Positions 54,989 to 64,000 of a stretch of 64,000 nucleotides of DNA are shown here, one piece after another (position 1 is the first letter of the stretch; every line of letters starts with the position of its first letter). Origin of the DNA: Jiangella alba (GTDB lineage Bacteria > Actinomycetota > Actinomycetes > Jiangellales > Jiangellaceae); contig NZ_FNUC01000004.1 in the NCBI RefSeq assembly GCF_900106035.1, forward strand, positions 1,798,001 through 1,862,000, written 5' to 3'. The translations under genes and the position numbers were made by a program. A model generated the notes under the pieces. It did no database searches, was not told the origin of the DNA, and saw only the letters and a program-made list of their open reading frames with translations.

Positions 54989-56119
54989 ATGACGAACTCC
55001 ACCGAGATCCGCCCGTTCCGCATCGACATCGCCGACGCCGACCTCGCCGACCTGCGCGACCGGCTGGCCGGCACCCGCTGGCCGGTGGAGGTCGCCGGCA
55101 CCGGCTGGGAGCGCGGCGTCCCGTCCGGCTACCTGAAGGAGCTGGCCGCGTACTGGCGCGACGGGTTCGACTGGCGCGCGCAGGAGCGGGCGCTCAACGC
55201 GTACCCGCAGTTCACCACCGACCTCGACGGCGCGACCGTGCACTTCCTGCACCTGCGGTCGGAGAACGCGGACGCGCTGCCGCTGCTGCTCCTGCACGGC
55301 TGGCCGGGCTCGTTCCTCGAGTTCCTGGACCTGATCCCGCTGCTCGCCGACGAGTTCCACCTCGTCATCCCGTCGCTGCCCGGCTACGGCTTCTCCGGCC
55401 CGGTCACCGAGACCGGCTGGACCGACGGCCGGTCCGCCGCGGTGCTGGCCGCGCTGATGGACCGGCTCGGCTACGACCGCTATGGCATCCAGGGCGGCGA
55501 CGTCAGCGGGTTCATCGGCCCGGAGATCGGCCGGGTGGCGCCGGAGCGCGTCGTCGGCGTGCACGTCAACGCGTTCGTGACGTTCCCGTCCGGTGACCTG
55601 GAGGGGCTGACGGAGTCGGAGCAGCGGCGGTTGGAGCTGTTCCAGCACTTCCAGCAGGAGCTGGGCGGCTACCTGCAGGTGCAGGGCACCCGGCCGCAGA
55701 CGGTGTCGTACGGGCTGGCCGACTCGCCCACGGCGCAGCTGGCCTGGATCGTCGAGAAGTTCAAGGACTGGACCGACCCGGCCAGCGAGCTGCCCGAGGA
55801 CGCCGTCGACCGCGACCTGCTGCTCACCAACGTCAGCCTCTACTGGTTCACCAACACCGCCGGCTCGACGGCGCACACCTACTACGAGCGGTTCCACGAC
55901 GCGGCCGGCTGGGCGCCGCGCGAGCGGTCCACCGTCCCGACCGCCGTCGCGAACTTCACCACGGACATCGCGATCCGCCGGTTCGCCGAGACCACTGGCA
56001 CGATCGTGCGCTGGACCGAGTTCGACCGTGGCGGCCACTTCGCCGCGCTGGAGGCGCCGGACCTGCTCGCCGCCGACGTCCGCGCGTTCTTCGCCGACCT
56101 GAAGGAGACCGTCCGATGA
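54989..56119 (+). CDS. Epoxide hydrolase (microsomal type, EHN family)
   Basis: 376-aa alpha/beta hydrolase. The N-terminal EHN domain ([26 protein letters not shown]) and central [17 protein letters not shown] give the oxyanion region. The nucleophile is Asp171 in [13 protein letters not shown], and the catalytic His is in [13 protein letters not shown] near the C-terminus. It hydrates epoxides to diols; the substrate is unknown. It overlaps the second copy by ATGA, and the two are diverged tandem duplicates. The divergent WYL gene likely controls both. Confidence 0.9.
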   Translation: MTNSTEIRPFRIDIADADLADLRDRLAGTRWPVEVAGTGWERGVPSGYLKELAAYWRDGFDWRAQERALNAYPQFTTDLDGATVHFLHLRSENADALPLLLLHGWPGSFLEFLDLIPLLADEFHLVIPSLPGYGFSGPVTETGWTDGRSAAVLAALMDRLGYDRYGIQGGDVSGFIGPEIGRVAPERVVGVHVNAFVTFPSGDLEGLTESEQRRLELFQHFQQELGGYLQVQGTRPQTVSYGLADSPTAQLAWIVEKFKDWTDPASELPEDAVDRDLLLTNVSLYWFTNTAGSTAHTYYERFHDAAGWAPRERSTVPTAVANFTTDIAIRRFAETTGTIVRWTEFDRGGHFAALEAPDLLAADVRAFFADLKETVR

Positions 56120-57264
56120 ACGAGATCCGCCCGTTCCGCATCGAGATCGCGCAGGCCGACGTCGACGAGCTGCGCCGCCGGCTGGCCCGCACCCGCTGGC
56201 CGGTCGAGGTGGCCGGCACCGGCTGGGAGCGCGGCGTGCCGCTGCCGTACCTGAACGAGCTGACGGCGTACTGGCGCGACGGGTTCGACTGGCGGGCCCG
56301 CGAGGCCGAGCTGAACGCGCACCCGCAGTTCGTCACCACCGTCGACGGGCAGGACCTGCACTTCCTGCACGTCCGGTCGGCGAACCCGGACGCGACGCCG
56401 CTGCTACTGGTGCACGGCTGGCCCAGCTCCGTCGTCGAGTTCCTGGACCTGATCCCGCTGCTCACCGACGAGTTCCACCTCGTCGTCCCGTCGCTGCCCG
56501 GGTTCGGGTTGTCGCCGCTGTCCGGGCCGGGCTGGGGCAACCTGTTCCGGGTGGCCGGCGCGGTCGCCGAGCTGATGACGCGCCTGGGCTACGACCGCTT
56601 CGCGGCCCAGGGCGGCGACGTCGGCGCCGGTGTCGTGGGTCTGCTGGCGATGCTGCACCCGGACCGTGTCGTCGGCACGCACGTCAACGGGCCGGCGCCG
56701 TACCCGTTCGGGCCGCCGGTCGAGCCGGACGGGCTGTCCGACGCCGAGAAGGTGCGGGCGGAGCGCTTCAACACGTTCCGCGAGGACGGCATCGGCTACC
56801 TCGCGCTGCAGTCGACCCGGCCGCAGACGCTGGCCTACGCACTGGCCGACTCGCCGGTCGAGCAGCTGGCGTGGATCGCGGAGAAGTTCCGCGAGTGGAC
56901 CGACCCGGCCGCGGAACTGCCCGAGGACGCCGTCGGCCGGGACCGGCTGCTCACCAACGTCAGCCTCTACTGGTTCACCGGGACGGGCGCCACGGCGGCG
57001 CACGTCGTCTACGAGGGCATGCAGGCGTTCCGGCAGTTCATGGCCACCGCCGGCGACGCGGCACCGGCCGAGACACCGACGCCGCCGCCGGGCGCCGTCG
57101 CGGTCTTCGCCGCCGACACCTCCATCAGGCACCTCGTCGACCCGATGGGAACGGTCGTGCGCTGGACCGAGTTCGACCGCGGCGGCCACTTCGCCGCGCT
57201 GGAGGCGCCGGACCTGCTCGCCGCCGACGTCAAGGAGTTCTTCGCGAGCCTCCGGCCGCGATGA
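56116..57264 (+). CDS. Epoxide hydrolase (microsomal type, EHN family), tandem paralogue
   Basis: 382-aa alpha/beta hydrolase with [44 protein letters not shown], nucleophile Asp168 in [13 protein letters not shown], and the same [17 protein letters not shown] end as its upstream neighbour. The two proteins share nearly identical N- and C-termini but differ in the cap region, so substrates may differ. A Pro/Ala-rich insertion ([17 protein letters not shown]) lies near residue 325. Its 3' end overlaps the convergent mftF gene by 35 nt. Confidence 0.9.
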   Translation: MNEIRPFRIEIAQADVDELRRRLARTRWPVEVAGTGWERGVPLPYLNELTAYWRDGFDWRAREAELNAHPQFVTTVDGQDLHFLHVRSANPDATPLLLVHGWPSSVVEFLDLIPLLTDEFHLVVPSLPGFGLSPLSGPGWGNLFRVAGAVAELMTRLGYDRFAAQGGDVGAGVVGLLAMLHPDRVVGTHVNGPAPYPFGPPVEPDGLSDAEKVRAERFNTFREDGIGYLALQSTRPQTLAYALADSPVEQLAWIAEKFREWTDPAAELPEDAVGRDRLLTNVSLYWFTGTGATAAHVVYEGMQAFRQFMATAGDAAPAETPTPPPGAVAVFAADTSIRHLVDPMGTVVRWTEFDRGGHFAALEAPDLLAADVKEFFASLRPR

Positions 57265-58684
57265 GGTCGTCGGCGGACTCGACCCGCAGCCGCCAGCCCA
57301 GGTCGGGGCGGAGCGGGTCGGGCTCGCCGGTGGCCAGCGCGCCGGACCACACGCCCCAGCCGTACGCGGCGTCGTCGAGGCGGCGGGTGAGCAGCCAGCG
57401 GACGGGGTCGAGGCCGGGGCGCTGCCGGCGCCACTCCAGGACGGCCGGGACGACGGCGGCGGCGGCCAGGGCGGGGCGCAGCCGGGGCACGACGACGCCC
57501 GCGGCGAGCGCCGCCGGCCACCACGTCCGCACGACGGCGTCGGCGACGGCCTCGCCGGCCCGCAGCGTCCCGCCGCCGGCCAGCCGGACCGCCGTCCGCA
57601 CCGGGTCGGGCACGACGCCGCGCAGCTCGGCGGCCAGCAGTGCGCACGCCGTCGCCGTGATGGCGCCCGCCGCGACCGGCCGCCGCAGCGCCACCGCGGC
57701 CCAGGCCGCGGCCGTCCACGGCGACATCGCCAGCGGCCGCGCGGCGCCGGGGTGCCGCCGGGCCAGCGGGGCCGCGGTCCGGCCGTAGTACGCGCGGCGG
57801 CCGAGGAACGCCCGCGGCGTGGTCAGGTGCTCGTGCGCCACCCGCGCGGCCGGCTCGTACCGCACGACGTGCCCGGCCGCCGTCAGCCGCCAGGCGAGGT
57901 CGACGTCCTCGCCGCCGTGCAGGGTGGTGTCGAAGCCGGGGAAGTGCGCCGCGCGCACCAGCACCGTCGCCGTCGGCACGAACGGCACCCGCGCCCCGGG
58001 CGCGACCAGCCCCGGCAGCGGCCCGCGGTCGTACGGGGCCCGGTGCTGCTCGTAGCGGTCCAGCCAGCCGCGCCGGCCGGTCTCCAGCGCCACCACCCGG
58101 GGCGCGACGGCCGCCACCTCGGGGTCCGCGAAGTGCGCCAGCAGCGCCGTCAGCCAGCCCGGCGACGGCACGCAGTCGGAGTCGACGAACGCCAGCACGT
58201 CACCGGTCGCGACGGCCGCCCCGGCGTTGCGCGCGCCCGGCGCCCGGCGCCGCTCGTCCAGCCGGACCAGCCGCGCCCCTCCGGACGCGGCCACCGCCGC
58301 GTGCGCGGCGGCGTCGGCGGATGCGTCGTCGGCCACGATCACCTCGTGCACCGGCTCTCGCGCGGAGAGTGTCGTCAACGCCGTCAGCAGCCGGTCCAGC
58401 TGCCGCGGCCGGTCGCGGACCGGGACGACGACGCTCACCCGCGGCCATCCGCCGGCGTCGGCGTCGGCCGGGGGTGGCACCGGCAGCGCCAGCCCGGCGG
58501 CCACCAGCGCCCGCGCCAGTACGCCGTCGGCGCCGACCCGGCCGCCGGCCAGCCAGCTGCCGACCGTCGCCCGCTGCCGCGGCGTCAGCGTCACCACCCG
58601 GAACGGGGCGCCGCCGAACAGCACGTCGCCGTCCAGCCAGGCGCCGGGGTCCAGCGCGACCCCGAAACCGGCGGGCAGGGTCAC
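57230..58684 (-). CDS. mftF: Mycofactocin system glycosyltransferase
   Basis: 484-aa GT2 glycosyltransferase that adds glucose units to the mycofactocin core. The N-terminal domain (residues 1-80) is family-specific; the GT2 fold follows: RVSVVVPVRDRPRQLDRLLTAL, VIVADDASAD, RRAPGARNAGAAVATGDVLAFVDSDCVPSPGWL with the DxD, then HGGEDVDLAWRLTAAGH. The C-terminus has hydrophobic, probably membrane-associated helices. GTG 58684 overlaps the mftR stop by GTGA. It is divergent from mftABC, with mftR as first gene. Confidence 0.88.
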   Translation of the reverse strand: MTLPAGFGVALDPGAWLDGDVLFGGAPFRVVTLTPRQRATVGSWLAGGRVGADGVLARALVAAGLALPVPPPADADAGGWPRVSVVVPVRDRPRQLDRLLTALTTLSAREPVHEVIVADDASADAAAHAAVAASGGARLVRLDERRRAPGARNAGAAVATGDVLAFVDSDCVPSPGWLTALLAHFADPEVAAVAPRVVALETGRRGWLDRYEQHRAPYDRGPLPGLVAPGARVPFVPTATVLVRAAHFPGFDTTLHGGEDVDLAWRLTAAGHVVRYEPAARVAHEHLTTPRAFLGRRAYYGRTAAPLARRHPGAARPLAMSPWTAAAWAAVALRRPVAAGAITATACALLAAELRGVVPDPVRTAVRLAGGGTLRAGEAVADAVVRTWWPAALAAGVVVPRLRPALAAAAVVPAVLEWRRQRPGLDPVRWLLTRRLDDAAYGWGVWSGALATGEPDPLRPDLGWRLRVESADDLIAAGGSRRTP

Positions 58685-59319
58685 GTCGCGAACCGCTCGC
58701 CCAGCATCCGCAGCGCGGACTCCAGCAGTTCGGTGAGGTCGGCGTCCTCGTGCAGCAGCCACTGCTCGTACGCCGACAGCGCGATGCCGAGCATCGTCCA
58801 GGCCAGCGCCTGCGGCTCCAGGCTGCCGGCCGGCACGCCGAGGCGCCGGGCGGCGTACTCGGCCACGACGTCGCGCCAGGCCTGGAACTTCAGCGTCGAG
58901 TGCGCCAGCAGCGCCGGGACGCCCAGCAGCAGTCGCATCCGCTGCCGGTGCCACGGCACCTCCTCGGCCGGGACGCGGTTGAACTCGATGACGGCACGGC
59001 AGACCGCGTCCATCAGCGGGAGGTCGTCGGGCAGGCCGTCCAGGTGCCGGCGCATGCCGTCCAGCTGGGCCTCGAAGTCGCCCCACGGGAGGTCGTTCTT
59101 CGAGGCGAAGTAGCGGAAGAACGTACGCCGCCCGATGCCGGCCGCGGCCGCGATGTCGTCGACGGTGGTGTCGTCGAAGCCGCGCTCGGCGAACAACGTC
59201 AGCGCGACGTGACTGAGCTCCGCCTGGGTGGTGGACGGACGCCGTCCGAGCCGGTGCGTACCGCTCTCACCAGCAGTGGAACCGTCGTCGGTGGGCAATG
59301 TCGGGTCACCCCCTTCCAT
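58681..59319 (-). CDS. mftR: TetR-family regulator MftR
   Basis: 212-aa TetR regulator. The HTH is ELSHVALTLFAERGFDDTTVDDIAAAAGIGRRTFFRYFASKNDLPWGDFEAQLDGMRRHLDGLP, the pattern conserved in mycofactocin regulators, in which known members bind acyl-CoA. An N-terminal disordered stretch precedes it. The start is uncertain: ATG 59319 is given, but TTG 59298, with GAAGGGGG at 10 nt, is also plausible. It is the divergent regulator of mftA, 63 bp away, and is coupled to mftF. Confidence 0.88.
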   Translation of the reverse strand: MEGGDPTLPTDDGSTAGESGTHRLGRRPSTTQAELSHVALTLFAERGFDDTTVDDIAAAAGIGRRTFFRYFASKNDLPWGDFEAQLDGMRRHLDGLPDDLPLMDAVCRAVIEFNRVPAEEVPWHRQRMRLLLGVPALLAHSTLKFQAWRDVVAEYAARRLGVPAGSLEPQALAWTMLGIALSAYEQWLLHEDADLTELLESALRMLGERFAT

Positions 59320-59382
59320 TCGGCACTGGGTGTCATTAGTATCCGAACCATATCGCCGGAACTCGACCTGCAGGAGCATTTC

Positions 59383-59487
59383 ATGACCCAGACGGATCAG
59401 ACAGCAGCGACCGAGCCGGATGATCTCGTCGAGGACGACTCTCTGGTGGAAGAGGTCTCCATCGACGGCATGTGCGGCGTGTACTGA
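59383..59487 (+). CDS. mftA: Mycofactocin precursor peptide
   Basis: 34-aa precursor. The acidic leader (EPDDLVEDDSLVEEV) ends in the conserved core IDGMCGVY. MftC decarboxylates and cross-links the C-terminal Val-Tyr, and the dipeptide becomes the redox-active AHDP ring. The length and C-terminal GVY are exactly as expected. GCAGGAG precedes ATG 59383. mftB begins 8 nt after its stop. Confidence 0.96.
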   Translation: MTQTDQTAATEPDDLVEDDSLVEEVSIDGMCGVY

Positions 59488-59495
59488 GCGCCGCC

Positions 59496-59771
59496 GTGCC
59501 CGCCATCGACCTGGACCGCGCCTTCGACCTGCATCCGCAGGTCGCGGTGCGGCCCGAGCCGTTCGGAGCGCTGCTGTACCACTTCGGCACCCGCCGGCTC
59601 TCCTTCCTCAAGGACCGCACGCTGCTGGCCGTCGTGCGCTCGCTCGCGGCCGAGCCGACCGCGCGCGCCGCCTGCACGGCGGCCGGCGTCGGTGGCGCCG
59701 AACTGCCCAGGTACGAGAAGGCGCTCGGCGTGCTGGTGCAGTCCCAGATGGTCGTCGAGAGGACCCCATGA
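59496..59771 (+). CDS. mftB: Mycofactocin chaperone (RiPP recognition element)
   Basis: 91-aa RRE protein that binds the MftA leader and presents it to MftC. DLDRAFDLHPQVAVRPEPFGALLYHFGTRRLSFLKDRTLLAVVRSLA is the PqqD-like fold. GTG 59496 is chosen because it starts just before the conserved part; the upstream GTG at 59472 would overlap mftA by 16 nt. Coupled to mftC by ATGA. Confidence 0.93.
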   Translation: MPAIDLDRAFDLHPQVAVRPEPFGALLYHFGTRRLSFLKDRTLLAVVRSLAAEPTARAACTAAGVGGAELPRYEKALGVLVQSQMVVERTP

Positions 59772-61009
59772 CCACCCAGACGAAGCTGGTCGAGCTGTTC
59801 GAGTACGGCCTCGACGCGCCCATCTGCCTCACGTGGGAGCTCACCTACGCCTGCAACCTGTCCTGCGTGCACTGCCTGTCCAGCTCGGGCCGGCGCGACC
59901 CGCGCGAGCTGACGACCGAGGAGTGCAAGGCGGTCATCGACGAGCTCGAGCGCATGCAGGTGTTCTACGTGAACATCGGCGGCGGCGAGCCGACCGTGCG
60001 GCCGGACTTCTGGGAGCTGGTCGACTACGCGACGGCGCACCGCGTCGGCGTGAAGTTCTCCACCAACGGCGTCAAGATCGACGCCGCGGTCGCGGCCCGG
60101 CTGGCCGCCAGCGACTACGTCGACGTGCAGATCTCCCTCGACGGCGCGACCGCGGACGTCAACGACCTCGTCCGCGGGCCGGGCTCGTACGCCACCGCGA
60201 TCCGGGCGATGGAGCACCTGTCCGCCGCCGGGTTCACGGGGTTCAAGATCTCGGTGGTCGTGACCCGGCAGAACGCCGGCCAGCTGGACGACTTCAAGGC
60301 CATCGCCGACCGCTACGGCGCGCAGTTGCGGCTCACCCGGCTACGTCCCTCCGGCCGCGGCGCCGACGTCTGGGACGAGCTGCACCCGACGGCGCAGCAG
60401 CAGCGCGAGCTGTACGACTGGCTGCTCGACCACGGCGACAACGTGCTCACGGGCGACTCGTTCTTCCACCTGTCCGCCTACGGAAAGTCGCTGCCCGGGC
60501 TGAACCTGTGCGGCGCCGGACGCGTCGTCTGCCTGATCGACCCGGTCGGCGACGTCTACGCCTGCCCGTTCGCCATCCACGACACGTTCCTCGCCGGCAA
60601 CGTCCGCGACGAGGGCGGCTTCACCCGGGTCTGGCGCGAGTCCGACCTGTTCACCGACCTGCGCAGCCCGCAGACCGGCGGCGCCTGCACGAAGTGCGAG
60701 CACTTCGACTCCTGCCGCGGCGGCTGCATGGCGGCGAAGTTCTTCACCGGCCTGCCGCTGGACGGCCCGGACCCTGAGTGCGTGCAGGGTTACGGCGCCG
60801 ACGCACTGCTGGCCCGTGGCGACGTCCGCCCCCCGAAATCGGCCGTCGACCACTCCCACCGGACCGCGCCCGCGAACCGCTCCCGCCGCGGGCACGGTCC
60901 GGTCCCCGTCACCATCGCGCTGCGCCGGCCCGAACGGCCGCCGGTCAGCGCGTGCGAAGAGAGCCCGCTCGCGGGCCTGGACCTCAGCGAGGTGCCGACC
61001 CGCACCTGA
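59768..61009 (+). CDS. mftC: Mycofactocin radical SAM maturase
   Basis: 413-aa radical SAM/SPASM protein. The SAM cluster is CNLSCVHC (Cys29, Cys33, Cys36), GGGEP is at 71-75, and the SPASM cysteines are Cys248, Cys255, Cys266, Cys307, Cys310, Cys316, Cys320 and Cys338. It removes the carboxyl from Tyr and couples it to Val in MftA. The C-terminal 60 residues (about 355-413) are basic and Pro-rich and look like an extra tail. mftD, which usually follows, is absent here; the first mycofactocin-type SDR begins 19 bp after the stop. Confidence 0.95.
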   Translation: MTTQTKLVELFEYGLDAPICLTWELTYACNLSCVHCLSSSGRRDPRELTTEECKAVIDELERMQVFYVNIGGGEPTVRPDFWELVDYATAHRVGVKFSTNGVKIDAAVAARLAASDYVDVQISLDGATADVNDLVRGPGSYATAIRAMEHLSAAGFTGFKISVVVTRQNAGQLDDFKAIADRYGAQLRLTRLRPSGRGADVWDELHPTAQQQRELYDWLLDHGDNVLTGDSFFHLSAYGKSLPGLNLCGAGRVVCLIDPVGDVYACPFAIHDTFLAGNVRDEGGFTRVWRESDLFTDLRSPQTGGACTKCEHFDSCRGGCMAAKFFTGLPLDGPDPECVQGYGADALLARGDVRPPKSAVDHSHRTAPANRSRRGHGPVPVTIALRRPERPPVSACEESPLAGLDLSEVPTRT

Positions 61010-61028
61010 CATCCGAAGGAGGCGCGCA

Positions 61029-61841
61029 ATGGGGCGTGTCGAAGGCAAGGTCGCGTTCATCACCGGTGCGGCGCGCGGTCAGGGCCGCAGCCACGCGGTC
61101 CGGCTGGCGCAGGAGGGCGCCGACGTCATCGCGATCGACCTGTGCGGTCCGGTGCCCGGCATCGGCTATCCACCGGCGACGCCGGAGGACCTGGAACAGA
61201 CCGTCAAGGACGTCGAGGCGCTGGACCGCCGCATCGTCGCCCGTCAGGCCGACGTCCGCGACCGCGACGCCCTGAAGGCGGCGATCGACGAGGGCGTCGC
61301 CGAGCTGGGCCGGCTCGACGTCGTCGTGGCCAACGCCGGCATCTGCATCCTGGCGCCGTGGGACGAGGTGACGCCGGAGGTCTTCCGCGACACCATCGAC
61401 ATCAACCTCACCGGCGTCTGGAACTCCGTCCAGCTGGCCGCGCCGCACCTGGTCGCCGCCGGCGGCGGGTCGATCGTGCTCACCAGCTCCGCGGCCGGCC
61501 TCAAGGGGCTGCCGTTCCTCACCCCGTACGTCGCCGCCAAGCACGGCGTCGTCGGCCTCATGCGGGCGTTCGCGCATGAACTGGCCGAACACCACATCAG
61601 GGTCAACAGCGTTCACCCCACCGGCGTCGACACACCGATGGGCGCGGGCGACGGGATGGCCCAGATCGGCGCGTGGCTGGAACAGCACCCGCGCCTGGCC
61701 GGCATGTTCACCAACAGCCTGCCGGTCGAGATCACCCAGCCGGTCGACATCAGCAACGCCGTGCTGTTCCTGGCCTCCGACGAGGCCCGCTACGTCACCG
61801 CGCTCACGATGACCGTCGACGCCGGCAACACCCAGTACTGA
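61029..61841 (+). CDS. Mycofactocin-coupled SDR family oxidoreductase, copy 1
   Basis: 270-aa dehydrogenase. The signature [32 protein letters not shown] with ARGQGRSHA is the hallmark of the mycofactocin-coupled SDR family, which holds NAD tightly and passes electrons to mycofactocin. The inserted loop after the second strand ([39 protein letters not shown]) is also typical. Catalytic Ser/Tyr/Lys lie in LTSSAAG and YVAAKHG. The alcohol substrate is unknown. AAGGAGG precedes ATG 61029. Confidence 0.93.
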   Translation: MGRVEGKVAFITGAARGQGRSHAVRLAQEGADVIAIDLCGPVPGIGYPPATPEDLEQTVKDVEALDRRIVARQADVRDRDALKAAIDEGVAELGRLDVVVANAGICILAPWDEVTPEVFRDTIDINLTGVWNSVQLAAPHLVAAGGGSIVLTSSAAGLKGLPFLTPYVAAKHGVVGLMRAFAHELAEHHIRVNSVHPTGVDTPMGAGDGMAQIGAWLEQHPRLAGMFTNSLPVEITQPVDISNAVLFLASDEARYVTALTMTVDAGNTQY

Positions 61842-61853
61842 GGAGGTCGCGAT

Positions 61854-62666
61854 ATGGGCAAGCTCGAGGGCAAGGTCGCGTTCATCACCGGTGCGGCGCG
61901 TGGCCAGGGCCGCAGTCATGCGGTGCGGCTGGCGCAGGAGGGCGCCGACATCATCGCCGTCGACATCTGCAAGCAGATCGACTCGGTCTCGTACCCCATG
62001 GCGACGCCGGAGGACCTGGCCGAGACGGTCAGCGAGGTCGAGGCGCTGGACCGCCGCATCGTCGCCGCCGAGGCCGACGTCCGCGACCGCGACGGGCTGC
62101 AGGCCGCCTTCGACGCCGGCGTCGCGCAGCTGGGCGGCGTGGACATCGTGCTGGCCAACGCGGGCATCGCGCCGATGGGCGTCGCCGTGCGGCCGAACGA
62201 GTGGGACGACGTCGTGGCGGTCAACCTCACCGGCGTCTACAACACCGTCGAGGTGGCCAAGCAGTCGCTGATCGAGCGCGGCGGCGGCGCGATCGTGCTG
62301 ACCAGCTCGACGGCCGGCATCAACGGCATCGGCGGCAGCCAGCCCGGCGGCCTCGGCTACACCGCGTCGAAGCACGGCGTCGTGGGCCTGATGCGCTCGT
62401 ACGCGAACGTGCTGGCCGAGCACTCGATCCGGGTGAACACCGTCCACCCGACCGGCGTCAACACGCCGATGGTCGTCAACGACGTCATGCAGGAGTTCCT
62501 GGCGCAGGACCCGAGCCTGTCCAACGCGATGGCGAACGCGCTGCCGGTGCCGATGGTCGAGGCCGTCGACATCTCCAACGCGATCCTGTGGCTGGTCTCC
62601 GACGACGCCCGCTACGTCACCGGCGTCACGCTGCCCGTCGACGCCGGCTTCACGAACAAGAAGTGA
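61854..62666 (+). CDS. Mycofactocin-coupled SDR family oxidoreductase, copy 2
   Basis: 270-aa member of the same family, with the identical [20 protein letters not shown] start and YTASKHG active site. It differs from copy 1 in the substrate loop (residues 38-52, [16 protein letters not shown]) and in the C-terminal lid ([21 protein letters not shown]). GAGGTCGCGAT precedes ATG 61854. The gap to copy 1 is 12 bp, so it is the same operon. Divergence in the lid suggests a different substrate. Confidence 0.93.
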   Translation: MGKLEGKVAFITGAARGQGRSHAVRLAQEGADIIAVDICKQIDSVSYPMATPEDLAETVSEVEALDRRIVAAEADVRDRDGLQAAFDAGVAQLGGVDIVLANAGIAPMGVAVRPNEWDDVVAVNLTGVYNTVEVAKQSLIERGGGAIVLTSSTAGINGIGGSQPGGLGYTASKHGVVGLMRSYANVLAEHSIRVNTVHPTGVNTPMVVNDVMQEFLAQDPSLSNAMANALPVPMVEAVDISNAILWLVSDDARYVTGVTLPVDAGFTNKK

Positions 62667-62675
62667 GGCGCTGAC

Positions 62676-63512
62676 ATGGCCGGACGGGTCGAGGGCAAGG
62701 TCGCGTTCATCACCGGTGCGGCGCGTGGCCAGGGCCGCAGCCACGCGGTGCGGCTGGCGCAGGAGGGCGCCGACATCATCGCCGTCGACATCTGCGACGA
62801 CGTGCCCGGACTGCCCTACCCGCCGGCCACCGAGGCGGACCTCGCCGAGACGGTGGCGCAGGTCGAGGCGCTGGACCGGCGCATCGTCGCGTCCAGGACG
62901 GACGTGCGCGACCTCGCCGCGCTCCAGGCGGCCGTCGACGACGGCGTCGCGCAGCTGGGCCGGCTGGACATCGTCAGCGCGAACGCGGGCATCGGCACCC
63001 AGCCGCACCCGACGCACGAGCTGACCGAGGACCTCTGGCGCGACATGATCGACATCAACCTCACCGGGGTGTGGCACACCACCAAGGTGGCGATCCCGCG
63101 GATGGTCGAGCAGGGCGACGGCGGGTCGATCGTGCTGACCAGTTCCGCCGCCGGGCTGCAGGCGTACCAGAACATCGCCCACTACGTGTCGGCCAAGCAC
63201 GGCGTCGTCGGGCTGATGCGGACGCTGGCGCTGGAGCTGGCGCCGCACTCGATCCGCGTCAACAGCATCCATCCGACGCAGGTCGACACGTTGATGATCC
63301 AGAACGAGGGCACCTACCGGCTGTTCATGCCGGACGTGGAGAACCCGACCCGCGACGACTTCGCGCCGGCGTCGCAGGCGATGAACGCCCTGCCGATCCC
63401 GTGGGTCGAGCCGGTGGACATCAGCAACGCGCTGCTGTTCCTGGCGTCGGACGAGGCGCGCTACATCACCGGGGTGGCGCTGCCGGTCGACGCCGGCGCC
63501 GTCATCAAGTAG
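62676..63512 (+). CDS. Mycofactocin-coupled SDR family oxidoreductase, copy 3
   Basis: 278-aa member. The N-terminal 110 bp are nearly identical at DNA level to copy 2, which implies a recent duplication or gene conversion. It carries YVSAKHG with catalytic Tyr and Lys, and a longer C-terminal lid (EGTYRLFMPDVENPTRDDFAPASQAMNALPIPWVE), the form typical of carveol-dehydrogenase-like members. The gap to copy 2 is 9 bp. A terpenoid or other cyclic alcohol substrate is possible by family, but not shown. Confidence 0.93.
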   Translation: MAGRVEGKVAFITGAARGQGRSHAVRLAQEGADIIAVDICDDVPGLPYPPATEADLAETVAQVEALDRRIVASRTDVRDLAALQAAVDDGVAQLGRLDIVSANAGIGTQPHPTHELTEDLWRDMIDINLTGVWHTTKVAIPRMVEQGDGGSIVLTSSAAGLQAYQNIAHYVSAKHGVVGLMRTLALELAPHSIRVNSIHPTQVDTLMIQNEGTYRLFMPDVENPTRDDFAPASQAMNALPIPWVEPVDISNALLFLASDEARYITGVALPVDAGAVIK

Positions 63513-63521
63513 GAGGTCACA

Positions 63522-64000
63522 TGACGGCACTGACGCAGGTCCGCGACCGGGTCCGCACCCACCTGGTGGGCCGCGACCGCGAGCTGGACCTCGTCCTGGC
63601 CGCCGTGGCCGCCGGGCGCGACCTCCTGCTGGAGGGCCCGCCCGGCACCAGCAAGAGCACGCTGCTGCGGGCCATCACCGCCGAGTGGGGCATCCCGCTG
63701 GTGTTCGTCGAGGGCAACGCCGACCTCACGCCGGCCAAGCTGGTCGGCCACCACAACCCGGCCCGGGTGCTGCGCGAGGACTACAGCCCGGAGAACTTCG
63801 TCGACGGGCCGCTGCTGGAGGCCATGCGCGGCGGCGGCTTCCTGTACGTCGAGGAGTTCAACCGGGCGCCCGAGGACACGCTGAACACGCTGCTCACGGC
63901 GATGGCGGAGCGCGAGATCGCGGTGCCGCGGGTGGGCCGCGTGGCGGCGCTGCCGACGTTCCGCGTGGTCGCGTCGATGAACCCGTTCGACAACGTCGGC
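63522..64000 (+). CDS. MoxR-like AAA+ ATPase, partial
   Basis: The first 159 residues of a AAA+ ATPase cut by the right edge. Walker A is GPPGTSKST (about 37-45), Walker B GGFLYVEEFNRAPEDTLNTLLTAM and sensor 1 VVASMNPFDNV. This is the MoxR/CbbQ/NorQ type, usually paired with a VWA-domain protein to activate or assemble metalloenzymes. It starts 9 bp after the SDR triplet and is therefore in the mycofactocin operon. A VWA partner, and possibly mftD/mftE, should lie just beyond. Confidence 0.85.

Noticed and set aside
58681..59086. Extended N-terminus of mftF
   Set aside because: The frame runs on within mftR, but the GTG at 58684 gives the GTGA overlap and a normal mftF length.

Overview
The window is high-GC DNA (roughly 70% or more) from an actinomycete. 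Support comes from GTG starts, ATGA/GTGA-coupled genes, a SARP-family regulator, a fused SecDF, a DUF3263/LytR_C pair, a class E sortase, an orphan groEL with CIRCE operators and a mycofactocin cluster. I cannot name the genus from sequence alone; Jiangellales or a related order is a guess. Most of the window is chromosomal housekeeping and sugar metabolism with small accessory insertions (a Fic gene, two toxin-antitoxin pairs, a decayed gene beside a tRNA).

Layout. 1-2.8 kb: L-fucose oxidation genes (SDR, L-fuconate dehydratase, aldo/keto reductase). 2.7-8 kb: PAP2 phosphatase, cysS, two SPOUT RNA methyltransferases and an acyl-CoA dehydrogenase. 8-11.5 kb: Fic protein with a palindromic operator, a 14-TM drug exporter and a YCII protein with a CRP-type site between them. 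11.5-17.2 kb: a wall-anchored beta-propeller protein, DUF4032 protein, sugar ABC ATPase, LacI regulator and CBS protein. 17.6-24.2 kb: MFS permease, a 469-bp minisatellite, methyltransferase, TetR/exporter/GNAT locus, a frameshifted pseudogene and tRNA-Thr. 24.2-36.9 kb: secDF, tatA, SARP regulator with a GH116 glycosidase, a GHL10-type hydrolase divergent from a GntR-murQ operon with a dre-like operator. 37-42.4 kb: DUF202 operon, otsA, DUF3263, a strongly structured candidate non-coding RNA, LytR_C protein and otsB. 42.4-44.7 kb: Doc-type toxin-antitoxin and an S-box (SAM-I-type) riboswitch ahead of thrC and cysO. 44.8-48.2 kb: class E sortase, its small membrane partner and a divergent LPDTG-anchored zinc protease. 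48.2-53.4 kb: FAD oxidoreductase, HTTM membrane pair, double CIRCE and groEL. 53.3-57.3 kb: mazEF, a WYL regulator and two tandem epoxide hydrolases.

57.2-64 kb is the mycofactocin locus. mftR-mftF run leftward, and mftA-mftB-mftC run rightward into three paralogous mycofactocin-type SDR dehydrogenases and a truncated MoxR-like AAA+ gene at the window edge. MftA/B/C/F make the peptide-derived redox cofactor, the SDRs are the expected users, and MftR is the likely local repressor. mftD and mftE are not seen and may lie beyond the right edge.

The most unusual items are the pseudoknotted candidate RNA at 40846-41009, the mycofactocin locus with its SDR triplet and AAA+ gene, the sortase system whose two substrates share the same LPDTG signal 33 kb apart, and the 25-bp minisatellite.
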